NCBI RefSeq assembly: GCF_036287215.1
Contig: NZ_CP142860.1
Coordinates: 2,480,001-2,544,000 of the forward strand
Direction: 5' to 3'
DNA: 64,000 bases
Origin: Caproiciproducens sp. CPB-2
GTDB taxonomy: Bacteria > Bacillota > Clostridia > Oscillospirales > Acutalibacteraceae
Positions 8,782 to 17,530 of this stretch are shown piece by piece (the stretch's first letter is position 1; every line of letters begins with the position of its first letter). The position numbers and the translations under genes are program-made. The notes below the pieces were generated by a model that worked only from the letters and a program-made list of their open reading frames with translations, ran no database searches and was not told the DNA's origin.

Positions 8782-9549
8782 GTGTTGAACGTAGACCGTC
8801 AGAAAAATATTTTGGACATGCTTTACCGGACGGGGTCCGTTAAGGTTTCCGAGCTCGCGGACCAGTTCGGAGTGGGAGCCGAAACGATACGCAGAGATCT
8901 GAAGGCGCTGGCCGCGGAATGGGATATCGAGCTGATCTACGGCGGGGCATACATGAAAAACGCCACAAACAGCATCAGCGTTCACGAGCAGACGATGGCG
9001 ATGAAGCGCAGTGAAAACTATGAAGCAAAACAGATCATCGCACGAAAGGCCGCGGCCCTTGTTTCCCCGGGCGATACCATCGCGCTGAATTCGGGAAGCA
9101 CGGTGGAGTATATCCTCGATTATCTGGCGGGAAAAACGCCGCTGAACATCATCACGCTGAACGTCAATGTCGCGTCCAAAGCGCTGGCCATTCCCGGCAT
9201 CAACATCTATCTTCCCGGCGGAAGGGTACGCAGCAGCTCTGGGATGACCGTCGGGCCGTCCTCCACGGATTTCATCGGCACGTTTACGATCGACAAATGT
9301 TTCTTCGGCGTATCGGCAATCAACCTTTCCCACGGGATTACGCACCCGGTCATGGAAGAAGTGGAAAGCAACCGCGCGCTGCTCGCCGTCTCCTCCAAAA
9401 ATTACGTCGTTGCCGATTCCTCCAAGCTCGACAAACAGTCCCTTGTCCGAATGGCAAAACTGGAGGAAATGGACGCGTTTATTGTGGATGACGTATTCCC
9501 CCAGAATTACCGCAAATATATGGCGTTAAACGGAATTGAAGTCATATAG
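8782..9549 (+). CDS. DeoR/GlpR family transcriptional regulator
   Basis: 255 aa. The N-terminal DeoR winged helix (VSELADQFGVGAETIRRDLK) is followed by a sugar-phosphate-sensing DeoRC domain with the segments GDTIALNSGSTVEYI and VVADSSKLDK. The GTG start at 8782 follows AGGAGG by eight bases. In this family the C-terminal domain binds a phosphorylated sugar or polyol that releases the repressor. It sits between the membrane protein and the kinase/FAD enzyme operon, so it is the likely local regulator of both. Confidence 0.92.
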   Translation: MLNVDRQKNILDMLYRTGSVKVSELADQFGVGAETIRRDLKALAAEWDIELIYGGAYMKNATNSISVHEQTMAMKRSENYEAKQIIARKAAALVSPGDTIALNSGSTVEYILDYLAGKTPLNIITLNVNVASKALAIPGINIYLPGGRVRSSSGMTVGPSSTDFIGTFTIDKCFFGVSAINLSHGITHPVMEEVESNRALLAVSSKNYVVADSSKLDKQSLVRMAKLEEMDAFIVDDVFPQNYRKYMALNGIEVI

Positions 9550-9565
9550 CCGGATTCCTTTTCAA

Positions 9566-9611
9566 AAAAGCCTCCGGCCGCAGGTGCTAACCGTGCGGCC
9601 GGAGGCTTTTT
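9566..9611. terminator. Strong bidirectional terminator
   Basis: A 15-bp perfect stem (9568-9582 with 9594-9608) around AAGCCTCCGGCCGCA, flanked by A and T runs, ends the DeoR-type gene on the plus strand and the FAD enzyme operon on the minus strand. Confidence 0.9.
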
Positions 9612-9638
9612 CCATGATCGGAACTTTCAGGGGGTCAT

Positions 9639-10763
9639 TTATTGCAATATTGAGGTGAAATAAACAAGGTGATCCGTACAGCCGTGTTTCATTAGCGCAT
9701 CATAGGCATACGGGTCGCAGACGACCAACTGCCGGTGGCCCGCCCTGTGGATTTCCTCCACGCCGGCTTCATAGATTTTTTCAAGAATTTCCTGCCGCGC
9801 TCCAAAGGGAACATATTCGGCAGAAACCGGAGCCTGCCAGATAGTAACCCTGTTGGTACGTCTGCCGCCCTGCACCAGAGGGACGAATTCCCAGCTATTC
9901 GGGACGTCGCGCTCGCCGGGAACGCCGGACAGGCGGTTAAGGAGTCCGTCCATGCGCAGGTAGCGCGTGAAAAAGCTTCCGCCGTAAAGGTATCCTTTGT
10001 CCACGGCAAGGCTGTCACAAAGGGAAAGGATACTTTCCACGCGGAGATCATGTCGGATTCCGAGCTTATCGCACAGCGTCGTCAGCAGGTACTGGCTCTG
10101 TCCGCTCAGCGTGATGACCCTGCGCACGCCCGTTTCCTGCAGAGCCTGCACCAGATCGGAAAGGTGCCGATACCCTTCGTCGATCAGCCCCGCGGCGAAA
10201 TACTCAAAGCCGCCGAAGAACGGGCCGAACCGGGGCTGTACCGCAATTCCGCGCGATTTCAGGAAAACGCCCAGATCATACGCGCAGTGGGAAGTAAACG
10301 CAAAGGTGGCGTCATCCACGAACAGGCATGTCGTGCTGCCGTCCGCAACGGGGACGGCTTCCTTCCAGAGTCCGTACGCGCTTTCCCCGGCCTTTATGAT
10401 ATGACCGTCATTTTTTTTCACGGTATCGTGAAGGGAAGCCACCGCGTCGGGCTTGAAGTTCCGATTGACAAACAATTCCCTGAACAGCATCATGCACAGA
10501 AGGTAATCGTTCTGATCTTCCCCGAAATTCTGCCAGCGCTCTCCCTGTCCGGAAAGGATGGAAGAGAAAACAATGTCCGCGCCGTATTCCGAAGGCGGAA
10601 GCTGCCCAAGCCAGACGGCGCGCGCAATCTGGGCCACACGGGAAGGGTAATGGCACATTGCCCTCGTGGCAAGGTATTCGGGGCAGTAGCAGGCGCCCTG
10701 ATCCATATGGACCGACTGTCTGTCTACCTGAAAGCGGTATGCATCCAACGAAAACTCTCTCAT
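9639..10763 (-). CDS. CCG-fold-like protein, last gene of the FAD enzyme operon (degenerate HdrB/GlpC-like)
   Basis: 374 aa. The middle part follows the spacing of a cysteine-rich CCG domain (SHCAYDLGVFLKSRGI, then GVRRVITLSGQSQYLLTTL), but the usual Cys pair is replaced: the second block has Ser-Gly-Gln-Ser where Cys is expected. In HdrB, GlpC and glycolate oxidase subunits this domain carries Fe-S clusters or passes electrons to quinone or another carrier. The start overlaps the stop of the FAD protein as ATGA, so the two are a translationally coupled pair. The electron-transfer role is uncertain because of the missing cysteines. The family call is by pattern only. Confidence 0.6.
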   Translation of the reverse strand: MREFSLDAYRFQVDRQSVHMDQGACYCPEYLATRAMCHYPSRVAQIARAVWLGQLPPSEYGADIVFSSILSGQGERWQNFGEDQNDYLLCMMLFRELFVNRNFKPDAVASLHDTVKKNDGHIIKAGESAYGLWKEAVPVADGSTTCLFVDDATFAFTSHCAYDLGVFLKSRGIAVQPRFGPFFGGFEYFAAGLIDEGYRHLSDLVQALQETGVRRVITLSGQSQYLLTTLCDKLGIRHDLRVESILSLCDSLAVDKGYLYGGSFFTRYLRMDGLLNRLSGVPGERDVPNSWEFVPLVQGGRRTNRVTIWQAPVSAEYVPFGARQEILEKIYEAGVEEIHRAGHRQLVVCDPYAYDALMKHGCTDHLVYFTSILQ

Positions 10764-12169
10764 AATCCAAGTACTCCTTTATTCAAAATGCCGTCCGGGT
10801 CCAGCGCGTCTTTGATCGCCTTCATCACCTTTACGCCGGCTGTGCCGTGCTCCAGGGGAAGGAATTCCGCTTTCGCCGTTCCTACGCCATGGTGATGGGA
10901 AACGTTTCCGCCATACTTCAGGCTTGTTTCCACAGCGATGCGCAGGCAGTCAAGATACCTCTGCTCGCCCGCCTTGTCGTCGCCGTTTGTCTTTGCGTGG
11001 AAAATGACATATACGCTCGCGCCGGTATGGTAGACATGGGAAAAATGACAATCTATCACTTCGCAGTAGGGAGCCAGCGCGCTGCGCATTTCCTTCCACA
11101 CGGCCGCGATGGAATCCCACGGGGCAGCCACTTCGATGGCATCCGCCGTTCCGCCCTTTACCGCGTCGTAATCCAGCATTTTTTTCGTGGAGAAACGTGT
11201 GGCGAACCAGTCCTCCGCGATTTGGGAAGTCTTTGGCCGTCCGCCGCCCGCACGGCAGATTTCGTCCGTCAGCCGTTCCTCCAGCTCCGTCATTTCATCG
11301 ATTCCCTCAAATACCAGGATCAGAAGGGCAAAACCCTTCTCAAGGCCGTACTGGCTGATTTTTCCCTGTGCCTCCACCTCGTCGTACAGACGGACGACCG
11401 CGGGATGCAGGCCCTTCTGGATGAACCGGCGGATAGCGCCGAGCCCTTCTTCCGTAGCGGCAAAGGTATAGGCTTTGAAAATCCGCTTTTCCGCCACCGG
11501 AAAAATACGCATTTCGACGGAAGTGACAATGCCGTAAACGCCCTCGCTGCCAAGGAAAAGCTGGTTCAGCTCCGGCCCGGTGGAACGCTTCGGCGCTTTG
11601 TGGGTGGAAAGAATATCCCCGTCCGGAAGGACTACCTCCAGAGAGGTAACCATGTCGTCCATTTTGCCGTATTTTGTGGAGAACGTACCCACCGCGCGGG
11701 TCGCGGCCATACCGCCCAGACAGGCGCTCTGAAAGGACTGCGGATATTGGCCGCAGGTATAGCCGCGTTCATTGAGCATATTTTCAAACTCGGCGCCCGA
11801 AAGGCCGCAGCCGCCCACGGCGGTCCCGTTGACCGGATTGATGGAAAAATGGCGGATGCGTTTGGTGTCTATCATGATCTGCCCGTCGTAGGGAATTGTT
11901 CCGCCCACGATGCCGCTGCCGCCGCCGTAGGGGATGACGCCGATATGGTACTGTACGGCAAGCTTCAGGATTCTGCTGATTTCTTCGGTATCCGCAGGAC
12001 GAAGGACGCCGTCGGTCAGATACGGATACGTTCCCTGAAGCATCCATTTATATTCGCGGGGATAACATCCGTGGGAATAAATCAGTCTTTCCTCAGGCTG
12101 TGTCAGTATTTCCGTTTGAGGACATTGCTCGTTTACTTTCTCAAAAAAAGGGATTGTGTTTTTCTGCAT
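10760..12169 (-). CDS. FAD-binding oxidase, alkyl-DHAP-synthase/GlcD-like
   Basis: 469 aa. An N-terminal FAD-binding type 4 domain (YGGGSGIVGG, then CLGGMAATRAVG) and a C-terminal FAD oxidase domain ending in KDALDPDGILNKG place it in the vanillyl-alcohol oxidase superfamily. The segment SHHHGVG is the triple-His signature of alkyl-dihydroxyacetonephosphate synthases; glycolate and lactate oxidases usually differ there. AAGGAAG precedes the ATG. It is coupled to the CCG-like gene downstream. Since the operon also holds GlpA- and GlpB-like proteins and a kinase, it probably oxidises a glycerol-like or hydroxy-acid intermediate (inference). Confidence 0.82.
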   Translation of the reverse strand: MQKNTIPFFEKVNEQCPQTEILTQPEERLIYSHGCYPREYKWMLQGTYPYLTDGVLRPADTEEISRILKLAVQYHIGVIPYGGGSGIVGGTIPYDGQIMIDTKRIRHFSINPVNGTAVGGCGLSGAEFENMLNERGYTCGQYPQSFQSACLGGMAATRAVGTFSTKYGKMDDMVTSLEVVLPDGDILSTHKAPKRSTGPELNQLFLGSEGVYGIVTSVEMRIFPVAEKRIFKAYTFAATEEGLGAIRRFIQKGLHPAVVRLYDEVEAQGKISQYGLEKGFALLILVFEGIDEMTELEERLTDEICRAGGGRPKTSQIAEDWFATRFSTKKMLDYDAVKGGTADAIEVAAPWDSIAAVWKEMRSALAPYCEVIDCHFSHVYHTGASVYVIFHAKTNGDDKAGEQRYLDCLRIAVETSLKYGGNVSHHHGVGTAKAEFLPLEHGTAGVKVMKAIKDALDPDGILNKGVLGL

Positions 12170-12217
12170 TCAAATTCTTCCTTTCCTGCTGTTGGTAGTT
12201 CACTGGTAAATCGCTGC

Positions 12218-12577
12218 TCAAAGGGTAATGCTGCGCGCAGCTATGATATCCACACCTGTTCCCAGGATATTGGCGACAATGACGTCCCCCTGCCGGACGG
12301 GCGCGTCCACCACTGTTGCGTACAGCTGCTTCATGCAGTCCCGCAGCAGCTTTTTCGGCACGGCCTTCCTGCTGATCACCGGCAGGCAGCGCAGCCGCGA
12401 GCCCCGCAGCCCCACGGTGGTCGTAATCATCCTCTTGGGGTCCGTATACTCGTTTTTCGCGTATTCCTCCCCGCGTTTGCAGGTATTCCCCTTCACTGTC
12501 AGCACGCCGCTGTCGTCGGTCAGCTCAATGGAGCAGCTCATCGGGCAGACAATACACACATATTGTTTTGTGGTCAT
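12218..12577 (-). CDS. DUF1667 protein (GlpA/GlpB-associated small Cys protein)
   Basis: 119 aa. The N-terminal CIVCPMSC and a later NTCKRGEEYA give four cysteines able to bind a metal or Fe-S cluster. This is the DUF1667 architecture, commonly encoded beside FAD-dependent GlpA- and GlpB-like dehydrogenases in Firmicutes. It lies 12 bp after the GlpB-like gene. A role as electron-transfer subunit replacing GlpC is plausible but unproven. Confidence 0.88.
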   Translation of the reverse strand: MTTKQYVCIVCPMSCSIELTDDSGVLTVKGNTCKRGEEYAKNEYTDPKRMITTTVGLRGSRLRCLPVISRKAVPKKLLRDCMKQLYATVVDAPVRQGDVIVANILGTGVDIIAARSITL

Positions 12578-12589
12578 TTTCCATCCTCC

Positions 12590-13837
12590 TTACCGCACGT
12601 CGACTGTCAGCGGACCGTCCAGCGGACCGTCCGGAACAAACCTGAGCGCAATCATTTCGGGCGGGTTTGCCACCCCGTAACGCGTGGATTTTAAAATCTT
12701 CCCGTTGCACACAATCTCCGCCCTGACGTCCTTCATCGGCTTGCGGACGCGCAGGTAAAGATTGATTTCTTTTCCCCCGCAGTCCGCGTTCACGCGCTGG
12801 GGAAGGACAAAGCCCACATTGCTGCCCGCAACCGTATCGACCATATTTCCCCGCGCGCTCTGACGGCGGATAAAATCCACCGCTCCCTGCGCGGCAATTT
12901 CGCCGGACCGCGAAACATAATCCACCAGGTCAAACACGGCCACCACGTTCCCCGCGGCAAAAACACCCGGAATCGAGGTCATCATCGTATCGTCCACAAC
13001 GGGGCCGCGCGTCACGGGGTGCAGCTGCACCCCCGCTTTCCGGCTCAGCTCGTTTTCCGGGATCAGGCCCACGGACAGCACCAGAAGGTCGCACGGGATC
13101 ACGCGCTCCGTCTCCCGGACGGGTTTTCCGTCCGACCCGACCAGCGCGACCGTCACCGCTTCCACCCGCTTGTTTCCGTGTATTTTCGTTACCGTGGTGG
13201 ACAGGTGGAGCGAAATCCCGTAGTCGTCCAGGCACTGCACCTTGTTGCGGCGCAGTCCCCCGAGGGAAGACATGACTTCGTAGACGCCTTCCACCTCAAT
13301 ACCCTCCAGGGTCATGCGGCGCGCCATGATGAGGCCGATATCGCCGGAGCCGAGGATCACCGCCTTCTTTCCGGGAAGGTAGCCTTCCATGTTGATGTAC
13401 CGCTGCACGGAACCGGCTGTCAGGACTCCCGCCGGGCGGGAACCCATGATACTGACCTGAGAGCGGGTGCGCTCCCGGCATCCCATGGCAAGAATGACCG
13501 CCTGCGCCCGGATTTCCAGCAGTCCCTCCTGCGCGCTGACCGCGTAGATCCTGCGGTCGTCCGTCAGCTCCAGGACCATGGTGTCGCAAAGGACGTCGAT
13601 GCCGCCCTCGGCAACCAGATCGATGAATTTCTGTGCGTATTGGCATCCGGAAAGCTGCTTTTTGAAACGGAGCAGGCCGAATCCGTCATGGATGCACTGC
13701 TGAAGGATTCCTCCAAGCTCGTAGTCCCGCTCGACCAGCAGAATCCGGTCCATACCGAGTTCTCTCGCCTTTACCGCAGCCGCGAGGCCGGCCGGTCCGC
13801 CGCCGATCACGGCGATGTCATACGAAAGTGTGTTCAT
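12590..13837 (-). CDS. GlpB-like NAD(P)/FAD-dependent oxidoreductase
   Basis: 415 aa. The N-terminal FAD dinucleotide-binding fingerprint (AVIGGGPAGLAAAVKA), a second nucleotide-binding site (AVILGSGDIGLIMARR) and the C-terminal FAD motif (GVFAAGNVVAVFDLVDYVS) are intact. This resembles the disulfide-reductase-like partner found beside GlpA homologues, and lets electrons pass to NAD(P) or a carrier. Its ATG overlaps the stop of the GlpA-like gene as ATGA, and DUF1667 follows. A glycerol-3-phosphate dehydrogenase complex component is likely. Confidence 0.85.
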   Translation of the reverse strand: MNTLSYDIAVIGGGPAGLAAAVKARELGMDRILLVERDYELGGILQQCIHDGFGLLRFKKQLSGCQYAQKFIDLVAEGGIDVLCDTMVLELTDDRRIYAVSAQEGLLEIRAQAVILAMGCRERTRSQVSIMGSRPAGVLTAGSVQRYINMEGYLPGKKAVILGSGDIGLIMARRMTLEGIEVEGVYEVMSSLGGLRRNKVQCLDDYGISLHLSTTVTKIHGNKRVEAVTVALVGSDGKPVRETERVIPCDLLVLSVGLIPENELSRKAGVQLHPVTRGPVVDDTMMTSIPGVFAAGNVVAVFDLVDYVSRSGEIAAQGAVDFIRRQSARGNMVDTVAGSNVGFVLPQRVNADCGGKEINLYLRVRKPMKDVRAEIVCNGKILKSTRYGVANPPEMIALRFVPDGPLDGPLTVDVR

Positions 13838-15570
13838 TCTGCATTCCTCCCTGTATTGCGTGAAGGCCGGACCAGTATTTCAGAGCCCTTCCCTTTCAGG
13901 GTTACCTCCGAAGGGTCGATCTTCCACTCGCGGGCCAGCAGTTCCAGCACGCGGGAACCGCAGAAACCGCTTTGGCAGCGGCCCATGCCGGCGCGTGTGC
14001 GGCGCTTTACGGCGTCCATCGTCCGCGCGGGAATTTTACCGTGAACGGCGCGGAGAATCTCCGCCTCCGTGACGGTTTCACAGCGGCAGACCACGCGGCC
14101 GTAAGCGGGGTTTTCGGCAATAAGCCGGTCGCGTTCCTCCTGCGTGCAGTCGCGGAAAGCGGGTTCCGGCTTCCGGATGGGATTGAACGCCGTGTTGATC
14201 GGGGTATCCGGATTCTGTCCGAGGTACAGGCTTTCCACCAGCTCCGCGATTGCCGGAGCAGAGGCAAAGCCGGGGGACTGAATGCCCGCCACATGAATAA
14301 AGCCCTTGATTTTACGGGAATTCTGAATCACAAAATCCTCGCTGTAGGTTGCCGCGCGGTTTCCGCTGAAATAGGTAATGACGGACCTGGGGTCAATGCC
14401 CTTCGTCAGGCGCATTCCCTTTTCCAGTATGAATTCCATGTCTTCCCTGTCAACGTCCCTGTCTTCCTTATCCGGCACCTCAAGCGCGGAGGGACCCCAG
14501 AGCAGCGTTCCTTCCGGCGTTTCTTCCGGCCCGCCGCCCTTTGTATAATTGTTTGGGGCAACACCCGAAAAAGTACGGATTTTCCCCTTGTTTTCCTTAT
14601 CGAAGATCACCAGCGCGCCGCGCCGCGGATGAATGGAATAAAAACGGTCCCCCGCCATTTCCGCGATTTCGTCCGCGTAAAGCCCGGCGGCGTTGATGAC
14701 ACAGTCACACGGAATAACGCCCTGTGTGGTAACCACGCCCTGCACGCGCCCGTCCTTTGTCAGGATATCCACCACCTCGCAGCCGAGGCGGAACCGTGCC
14801 CCGTTGTCCACCGCGTTTTCCGCCAGCGCAAGGGTGACCTCGTAAGGCTCCGCGTAGCCGGCGGAAGGAGTCCAGAGGGCAAACTGAACGCTGTCGGAAA
14901 GCCCGGGCTCCATCTCCCGCGCGCGGTTCCCGCTGATGATTTCGATTCCCGGCACGCCGTTGGTCACGCCGTTTTCATACAGCCCTTCGATGGCTGCCCG
15001 GTCCTCTTCCCCGAAGCCGCAGACAAAGGAACCGGTACGGTTGAACTTGAAACCCAGCTGCTGGGACCACTTGGTATACTGGGCGTTTCCCCTGACGTTG
15101 AGTCGGGCTTTCAGGCTGGCGGGCTTGGAATCATAACCGGAATGCACCATTCCGTTATTCGCTTTGGAGCTTCCCTCACAGAGGTCCTCTTCCTTTTCGA
15201 GCAGGAGGATGTTCACCCGGTACTGCGTCAGCTGCCTTGCGATGGCGCATCCCGTCACCCCGCCGCCGATAATCACTACGTCCGCTTTGTCCACGACCCC
15301 CATCGCCCGGTACGGGGCGCTGTCCTTCCTTTTCAGGGGGACAGCGCCGGGGGCGGTCAGATCGCTGACCACATTATGTACACCGGGAAGCTTTGCCGCC
15401 ATATGGCCGATATCAACAGCCGTCTGCCATGTTTTTGTACTGCCTTCAAGCGTGAGGATTCCGTCATCTTCAATACGGGCGGAGACTGCGCTGGAATCCA
15501 GATCAAATTTTTTCAGCCCCTCTGAAAAAGCGGCCAATATCTCCTGCTTATTTGCAGTCAAATCTCTCAT
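13834..15570 (-). CDS. GlpA-like FAD-dependent glycerol-3-phosphate dehydrogenase with N-terminal BON domain
   Basis: 578 aa. Residues about 5-75 look like a BON domain (DDGILTLEGSTKTW, then KLPGVHNVVSDL). The DAO catalytic domain starts at DVVIIGGGVTGCAIARQL. The C-terminus is a BFD-like [2Fe-2S] domain with CRCE and GRCQSGFCG, as in bacterial GlpA. It oxidises sn-glycerol 3-phosphate or a related compound to the ketone. The BON domain is unusual on such an enzyme. The annotated ATG has its AGGAG directly adjacent; a TTG three codons later has better spacing. It is second in the operon, after the kinase. Confidence 0.85.
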   Translation of the reverse strand: MRDLTANKQEILAAFSEGLKKFDLDSSAVSARIEDDGILTLEGSTKTWQTAVDIGHMAAKLPGVHNVVSDLTAPGAVPLKRKDSAPYRAMGVVDKADVVIIGGGVTGCAIARQLTQYRVNILLLEKEEDLCEGSSKANNGMVHSGYDSKPASLKARLNVRGNAQYTKWSQQLGFKFNRTGSFVCGFGEEDRAAIEGLYENGVTNGVPGIEIISGNRAREMEPGLSDSVQFALWTPSAGYAEPYEVTLALAENAVDNGARFRLGCEVVDILTKDGRVQGVVTTQGVIPCDCVINAAGLYADEIAEMAGDRFYSIHPRRGALVIFDKENKGKIRTFSGVAPNNYTKGGGPEETPEGTLLWGPSALEVPDKEDRDVDREDMEFILEKGMRLTKGIDPRSVITYFSGNRAATYSEDFVIQNSRKIKGFIHVAGIQSPGFASAPAIAELVESLYLGQNPDTPINTAFNPIRKPEPAFRDCTQEERDRLIAENPAYGRVVCRCETVTEAEILRAVHGKIPARTMDAVKRRTRAGMGRCQSGFCGSRVLELLAREWKIDPSEVTLKGKGSEILVRPSRNTGRNAE

Positions 15571-15615
15571 CTCCTATTGTTATCTCGTGTTCTTCCCTTT
15601 GCCGTTTTCTTCGTT

Positions 15616-17109
15616 TTAATGCCGAATCCAGTTCGAGGAGCGTTTTACTGCCTCCTGCCAGTCGGAATAACGCTGACTGCGGTTTTCGTCCGTAATCTGA
15701 CAGGTGAACGTCGCGTCGTATTCGACGGCCTTATCAAAATCGGATTCCTGCCACAGGCCCGCAAACAGTCCGGCCATTTCCGCAGCACCCAGGCTGGTTG
15801 CCTCCACAGACGCCGGGCGGTCCACCCTGCAGTCGAGGATATCCGCAAAGAATTGCGCGAGCAGATTGTTGCGGGAAGCGCCGCCGTCGATTTTGACGTT
15901 CGTCATCGCGGTTTTCGTGTACGCGCCGATAGAGTCCGTGATATCCTTGATACTGAACGCGATCGCTTCCAGCGTGGCGCGGCAGATGTGCGCTTTGGTC
16001 GTGCCGCGGCTGATGCCGATAATCATACCGCGGGCGAACGGGTCCCAATACGGCGCACCCAGTCCCGTTAAAGCCGGTACGAAATAGATTCCGTTGGAAT
16101 TTTCAACGCTGCGCGCAAGGGTTTCCGATTCCCCGGATTTTTGGATAATGTTCAGCCCGTCGCGCAGCCACTGGATGGCGGAGCCTGTCACGGCCGCATA
16201 GCCCTCCATCGCATACTGCGTTCTGCCTTTGATTCTCCACGCGATCACGGTGTTGATGCCGCCGTCAAGCACAACGCATTTTTCCCCGATGTTCACATCC
16301 AGGAAAGAGCCGGTGCCGTTTGTCAGCTTTGCGGTTCCCGCGGTACGGCAGCCCTGCGCGTAAAGCGCGGCGTGCTGGTCGGCAATGCAGCCGCCGATCT
16401 GAATGGGCCCTCCGAACAGCCCGGGCTCCGTCATGCCGTAATCCCCGGAGTCGTCCGTCACGTTGGGATAGATGGAAACGGGAACGCCAAGGTAATCCAG
16501 GAATTCCTTGTACCACTCGCCGGTTTCCAGATTGAGGCTGCCGGTCACGGAAGCGTTGGAATAACTGATGGCGTGCGTTCTGCCTCCGGTCATTTTCCAG
16601 ACCAGCCAGGTGTCGATCGTACCGAACAGTGCTTCGCCGCGGTCAACCTTCTCCTTTACTTCCGGTACGTTTTTCAGGAGCCATTCCAGTGAAAGGGAAG
16701 AATAAACGGGCGCGATTGTCCAGCCGGTCGCTTTTTTGGCTTTTTCTCCCCATTCGCTTGCGTTCAGCTCGGCGCACCGCGGGCCGGTACGGCTGTCCTG
16801 CCATACAATCGCCTTGTACAGCGGCTTCCCCGTCGCCTTGTCCCAGACCACGCTCGTGGCCCTCTGGTTGGTGATGCCGATGGCGGCGATATCCGCCGCT
16901 GTCAGCCCCGCCTGCTCCATGGCCAGTTTACAGTGCTTCATGCTCTTTTCGTAGATCTCTTCCGCGTCGTGCTCCACTCTTTCTTCGCTGGGGGTGTACT
17001 GGGTAAACTCTTCGTAGCTTTGCGCCACAATATTCAGCCCTTGGTCGAATATCAGTGCGCGGGTTCCGGTAGTGCCTTCATCGATGACCATTACATGACT
17101 TTTCAACAC
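15616..17109 (-). CDS. FGGY carbohydrate kinase, glycerol-kinase-like
   Basis: 497 aa, the usual GlpK length. The phosphate motif DEGTTGTRALIF, the IDTWLVWKMTGG segment, ADQHAALY (equivalent of Asp245) and GLGAPYWDPFARG all follow GlpK. The key difference is ITNQRATSVVW: Arg83 is kept but Glu84, which binds glycerol in GlpK, is Ala. The substrate may therefore be another polyol. The GTG start at 17109 follows GAGGAAG; a TTG one codon later is equally possible. It is the first gene of a six-gene minus-strand operon behind a strong promoter with a palindromic operator. Confidence 0.85.
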   Translation of the reverse strand: MLKSHVMVIDEGTTGTRALIFDQGLNIVAQSYEEFTQYTPSEERVEHDAEEIYEKSMKHCKLAMEQAGLTAADIAAIGITNQRATSVVWDKATGKPLYKAIVWQDSRTGPRCAELNASEWGEKAKKATGWTIAPVYSSLSLEWLLKNVPEVKEKVDRGEALFGTIDTWLVWKMTGGRTHAISYSNASVTGSLNLETGEWYKEFLDYLGVPVSIYPNVTDDSGDYGMTEPGLFGGPIQIGGCIADQHAALYAQGCRTAGTAKLTNGTGSFLDVNIGEKCVVLDGGINTVIAWRIKGRTQYAMEGYAAVTGSAIQWLRDGLNIIQKSGESETLARSVENSNGIYFVPALTGLGAPYWDPFARGMIIGISRGTTKAHICRATLEAIAFSIKDITDSIGAYTKTAMTNVKIDGGASRNNLLAQFFADILDCRVDRPASVEATSLGAAEMAGLFAGLWQESDFDKAVEYDATFTCQITDENRSQRYSDWQEAVKRSSNWIRH

Positions 17110-17227
17110 AAACAACTTCCTCTCTTTATATGATCCGCAAAATAGCGACAATGGAAACAGGATTAATCAATCATGTGCAAATAATGTGGTTTTAGAGAGT
17201 TTATTATCAAAATTATGTTGGTTTATG

Positions 17228-17261
17228 ACAATATAATATCAACATTATATTGTGTTGTCAA
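17228..17261 (-). promoter_or_regulatory. Promoter and operator of the FGGY kinase operon
   Basis: TTGACA (17256-17261) and TATTAT (17233-17238) on the minus strand are 17 bases apart. A perfect 10-bp inverted repeat, ACAATATAAT (17228-17237) and ATTATATTGT (17244-17253) with six bases between, covers the -10 box and spacer. It shares TATAATATCAA with the site at 8381, and is likely bound by the DeoR-type regulator. Confidence 0.8.
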
Positions 17262-17407
17262 TAGAGAAACGGTGAATTATTGAAATAAATAGGGAGAGGC
17301 TATTTTACAGGGCGGAAATCCCACCGGAAGCGGCGGAACATTCCCGCCGCGGCGTATTGAAATGTGCCTTAAGATAGGATAGAATGATTTTAATGTGATT
17401 TTAATTT

Positions 17408-17436
17408 TTGACAAATTCCCTTTAAAGTTTTATTTG
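17408..17436 (+). promoter_or_regulatory. Possible promoter for the DUF4342 and two-component genes
   Basis: TTGACA at 17408-17413 is followed after 17 bases by TATTTG, a weak -10. The rest of 17110-17530 holds the kinase promoter and otherwise nothing recognisable. Confidence 0.4.
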
Positions 17437-17530
17437 TTAGAATTCAAGCATGCTCAGCTGAGAGGAAACCGATCGTGAAATAAAGAATTTACATGCAGGG
17501 ATTCCAACAAATGATGAAGGAGAAATTTTT

